Positions 61,669-64,000 of a DNA stretch of 64,000 nt are shown piece by piece. Made by a program: the position numbers and the translations under genes. Every line of letters starts with the position of its first letter. The first letter of the stretch is position 1. Origin of the DNA: Bacteroidetes bacterium HGW-Bacteroidetes-7 (GTDB lineage Bacteria > Bacteroidota > Bacteroidia > Bacteroidales > UBA932). The notes below the pieces were generated by a model. The model searched no databases, was not told where the DNA came from, and was given only the letters and a program-made list of their open reading frames with translations. Location of the stretch: positions 1-64,000 of the forward strand of contig PHDA01000008.1 in the NCBI GenBank assembly GCA_002842465.1. Reading direction: 5' to 3'.

Positions 61669-63061
61669 AGATAAACAGAAACAGTGTAAAGCTCCATAGA
61701 GATGATCCCCCGTAGCTCACAAAGGGCAGGGGGATTCCTATTACAGGCATAATCCCGATGGTCATTCCAATATTTATTAGAAAGTGCATGAACATGATTG
61801 ATGCAAGTGAGTAGCCGAATATACGGTTAAAGTGATCTTTCTGTTTCTCGGCAAGATTTACAATCCTGATTATCATAAACAAAAAGACCATAATCAGCGC
61901 AGTGGATCCTAAAAACCCCCACTCTTCACCAACGGTGCAAAATATAAAGTCGGTACTCTGCTCAGGAACAAAATTATACTTTGTTTGAGTGCCATTAAGA
62001 AATCCTTTTCCGGAAAACCCTCCCGATCCTATTGCAATTTTTGACTGGTGAACATTGTAGCCGGCCCCTTTTAAATCAACATTTATACCCAAAAGATTTT
62101 CTATACGTGCTCTTTGGTGATCTTTGAGCACCTCTTCAAAAAAGAACTCAACGGAAAAGACAAGAACTACTGCTCCAATGAATGAGAGTGTTGCCAGCCA
62201 CATTCCTGAAAATTTGTGCTTTACTGTCGAGTAAATGTGGTACACAAAAAGAGGAACAATAATTACGGCAAGCCAGCCCTCATCCGGCATCATAAAACGA
62301 TTGAAAATAAAATCAAGCTCACCGATTCGCGGAGAGAGAATCATAATAGGTAACAGTACACTTAGAAACAGTATATGAATTAATATCTTACGCATAAGTA
62401 CACCTCTTGCTATAACCAGTAAGGCAAACAGAACAATAAGTGCAGCAAAAGGAGATAAACTGAGGGTTATAAGGAAGATCACGATGGCCAAAATTCCGAA
62501 CATTATATACCATCCGCTCAGCCCCTCTCTGAAAAGCATAAATGTAAATGCAAGAAAGACAAGAGCCGATCCGGTCTCTTTCTGCATTACAATTATTGCC
62601 ATTGGTAAAAGAATTACTGCAATAATTTTTATTATGCTTCTTACGGATTTAATTCTGAACTGATAGCTGCTCATCATTGATGCCAAAGCTAATGTAGTGG
62701 CTATTTTGGCCACCTCAGCGGGCTGAAATCTTACCGGCCCGATTTCGAACCAGGATAGTGAGCCGTTAACCTCTATACCCAGAAAGATAACAGCCACAAG
62801 CAAAAACATGCTCAACCCGTATATAATCCATGCTAATGTGCTGTATAGCTTTGGGTTTACAAGAAAGAGTGCTGCAAAGGCAATGACAAATGAGGTTACT
62901 ATCCAGATAAATTGCATTCCGTAACGCTGGGTTACATCAAAAATCTGAGCATGATCTTCGTCATAAACAGCAGAAAATATGCTTATCCAACCAACGAATG
63001 TGAGAATCAGATAACACATTATCAGTGGCCAGTCAAGTTTCCGGTAATCGTAATTCTTCAT
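61637..63061 (-). CDS. rodA: Rod shape-determining peptidoglycan glycosyltransferase RodA
   Basis: SEDS-family glycosyltransferase that polymerises peptidoglycan for side-wall growth with PBP2. The 474-aa protein has about ten membrane helices, the RFQPAEVAKIATTLALAS segment with the conserved Glu/Asp region, and the terminal VIGIPLPFVSYGGSSLW motif of the family. It follows mrdA at a 9-bp gap. The enlarged periplasmic loops around HQRARIENLLGINVDLKGAG are typical of this phylum. Confidence 0.95.
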   Translation of the reverse strand: MKNYDYRKLDWPLIMCYLILTFVGWISIFSAVYDEDHAQIFDVTQRYGMQFIWIVTSFVIAFAALFLVNPKLYSTLAWIIYGLSMFLLVAVIFLGIEVNGSLSWFEIGPVRFQPAEVAKIATTLALASMMSSYQFRIKSVRSIIKIIAVILLPMAIIVMQKETGSALVFLAFTFMLFREGLSGWYIMFGILAIVIFLITLSLSPFAALIVLFALLVIARGVLMRKILIHILFLSVLLPIMILSPRIGELDFIFNRFMMPDEGWLAVIIVPLFVYHIYSTVKHKFSGMWLATLSFIGAVVLVFSVEFFFEEVLKDHQRARIENLLGINVDLKGAGYNVHQSKIAIGSGGFSGKGFLNGTQTKYNFVPEQSTDFIFCTVGEEWGFLGSTALIMVFLFMIIRIVNLAEKQKDHFNRIFGYSLASIMFMHFLINIGMTIGIMPVIGIPLPFVSYGGSSLWSFTLFLFIFIRLDLDRWK

Positions 63062-63070
63062 AATTCCCGC

Positions 63071-64000
63071 CTACTTTAAAACATTTCTTATCAGATTGCC
63101 CTGTATCACATAGGCCTCTAAATCCTTTCTATCAACCTTTTGGTTGAGGTATTTTTCAACTAAAAGTGATGCAATAGGGGCAGCCCATGTTGCACCAAAT
63201 CCTGCATTTTCTATATAAGCTGCAACTGCAATTTTTGGGTTGTCTTTAGGAGCAAAACAGATAAATACTGAGTGGTCTTTGCCATGAGGGTTCTGAGATG
63301 TTCCGGTTTTACCACAAATATCCAGCCCCTTAACGGCAGCAATCCTTGCCGTTGCTCCCGAACCCGGAGGCGAATTAACAGCAAGATACATACCGTCAAT
63401 AACCTCAAGGAAGTGTTCAGGCTTTACCTTTGTAAATTTTTTCTCTGAGAAGTTGAAATTTATAAGAGTGTCGGGAGAACCTTTGACAATATGAGGTGTG
63501 TAGTAGTGCCCTCTGTTGGCTATTGTTGCTGCCAGATTTGCCAGGTGTAAAGGGGTTGTCCCAATCTCACCCTGACCAATTGCCAGAGATATTATTGAAA
63601 GAGAACTCCATCTGTTTTTCCCGTGAATTCTGTCGTATGTATCTGTAGTCGGAAGCGTACCTCCCTGCTCTGCATGAAAATCGGTATTGAGTTTGTTGCC
63701 AAATCCAAAGCTCTCAACCAACTCTTTCCATCTATTGAAACCTGCCGCTACACTGGAATATTTTGGATTGTCAATTATGTTCCTGAACACATAGCAGTAG
63801 TATGTGTTACACGACATGTAAATTGACTGGGTAAGGTCAGTCGGAGAGGGGTGAGGGTGGCAGCCTACTCCCCTGCCAACAGGGTATCTGCCTGCACATG
63901 AATATCTTGTATCATGGTTGAGAACACCCTCTTCCAGACCAATCAGAGCGTTAACTAGTTTAAAAACCGAACCCGGCGGATATGGAGACATTACTGCCCT
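63071..64000 (-). CDS. mrdA: Penicillin-binding protein 2 (C-terminal part, cut by window end)
   Basis: Transpeptidase partner of RodA. Only the C-terminal 310 or so residues are inside the window; the frame stays open to the edge. The three active-site motifs are present: SVFK (catalytic Ser) in PPGSVFKL, SCN in IYMSCNTYY, and KTGT in DICGKTGTSQNP. Incomplete 5' end, so no start call. It lies 9 bp upstream of rodA on the same strand. Confidence 0.94.
   Translation of the reverse strand, partial: RAVMSPYPPGSVFKLVNALIGLEEGVLNHDTRYSCAGRYPVGRGVGCHPHPSPTDLTQSIYMSCNTYYCYVFRNIIDNPKYSSVAAGFNRWKELVESFGFGNKLNTDFHAEQGGTLPTTDTYDRIHGKNRWSSLSIISLAIGQGEIGTTPLHLANLAATIANRGHYYTPHIVKGSPDTLINFNFSEKKFTKVKPEHFLEVIDGMYLAVNSPPGSGATARIAAVKGLDICGKTGTSQNPHGKDHSVFICFAPKDNPKIAVAAYIENAGFGATWAAPIASLLVEKYLNQKVDRKDLEAYVIQGNLIRNVLK

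Noticed and set aside
1-64000. tRNA genes, rRNA genes, CRISPR repeats, insertion sequences, integrases
   Set aside because: Read all gaps on both strands; no cloverleaf-type sequence, repeat array, terminal inverted repeats or transposase frame found. By-eye tRNA search can miss short genes, so a covariance scan would settle it.

Overview
This 64 kb window is a dense, single-contig stretch of a Bacteroidota chromosome, most likely from the order Bacteroidales. The support is the gene families (S46 dipeptidyl-peptidase, GldH lipoprotein, DUF3109, GTPase-degenerate EF-G2, split transketolase, PspC/PadR cluster), the near absence of Shine-Dalgarno sites, and many intergenic copies of the Bacteroidota -7 promoter element TAnnTTTG, some with a TTTG -33 box about 18-20 bp upstream. 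I see no rRNA or tRNA gene, insertion sequence, prophage, integrase or CRISPR array. No gap between genes exceeds 300 bases, so this is housekeeping chromosome rather than an accessory island.

Layout. 0.1-6.3 kb: a DPP7-type peptidase diverging from glycerate kinase, an ECF sigma/anti-sigma pair, RNase HII and two small regulators. 6.4-10 kb: EF-G2, a LolD-like ATPase and TrmN6. 10-13.4 kb (minus): split transketolase followed directly by a second ECF sigma, its membrane partner and a Spy-like periplasmic protein. 13.4-20.8 kb: LepA, a large TPR/OmpA-like lipoprotein, KdsB, a sigma-54-type activator, LptE, a TPR protein and SecG. 20.9-23.4 kb: PspC-PadR-PspC cluster. 23.4-31.2 kb: Kbl diverging from a TetR-TolC-MFP-RND efflux operon that ends in a small PII-like protein. 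31.3-34.4 kb: thioredoxin, a porin-like barrel, LOG, polyprenyl synthase, DUF3109. 34.4-43.6 kb: M16 protease, TPR protein, U32 protein, HolB, RicT, GldH, TrmB. 43.6-54 kb: ROK kinase, HemW, an isolated fumarate reductase cytochrome b, PyrH-Frr, Pgk, RlmI-like methyltransferase, Lgt, SmpB, MiaA. 54-64 kb: SGNH esterase, YbdG-like channel, GcvP, acyl-CoA carboxylase beta subunit with a biotin carrier, RodA and PBP2 (cut by the window end).

Themes. Envelope building and surveillance dominate: lipoprotein maturation (Lgt), LPS (KdsB, LptE), secretion (SecG), cell shape (RodA/PBP2), two ECF modules, the PspC cluster and a mechanosensitive channel. Translation is the second theme (EF-G2, LepA, Frr, SmpB, MiaA, TrmB, TrmN6). 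No complete undescribed defence or metabolic island is visible. The best leads are regulatory: a perfect 21-bp palindrome filling the spacer of two divergent promoters, a dyad overlapping the tetR promoter, a PII-like protein translationally coupled to an RND pump, and promoters placed so close to start codons that the mRNAs should be leaderless.
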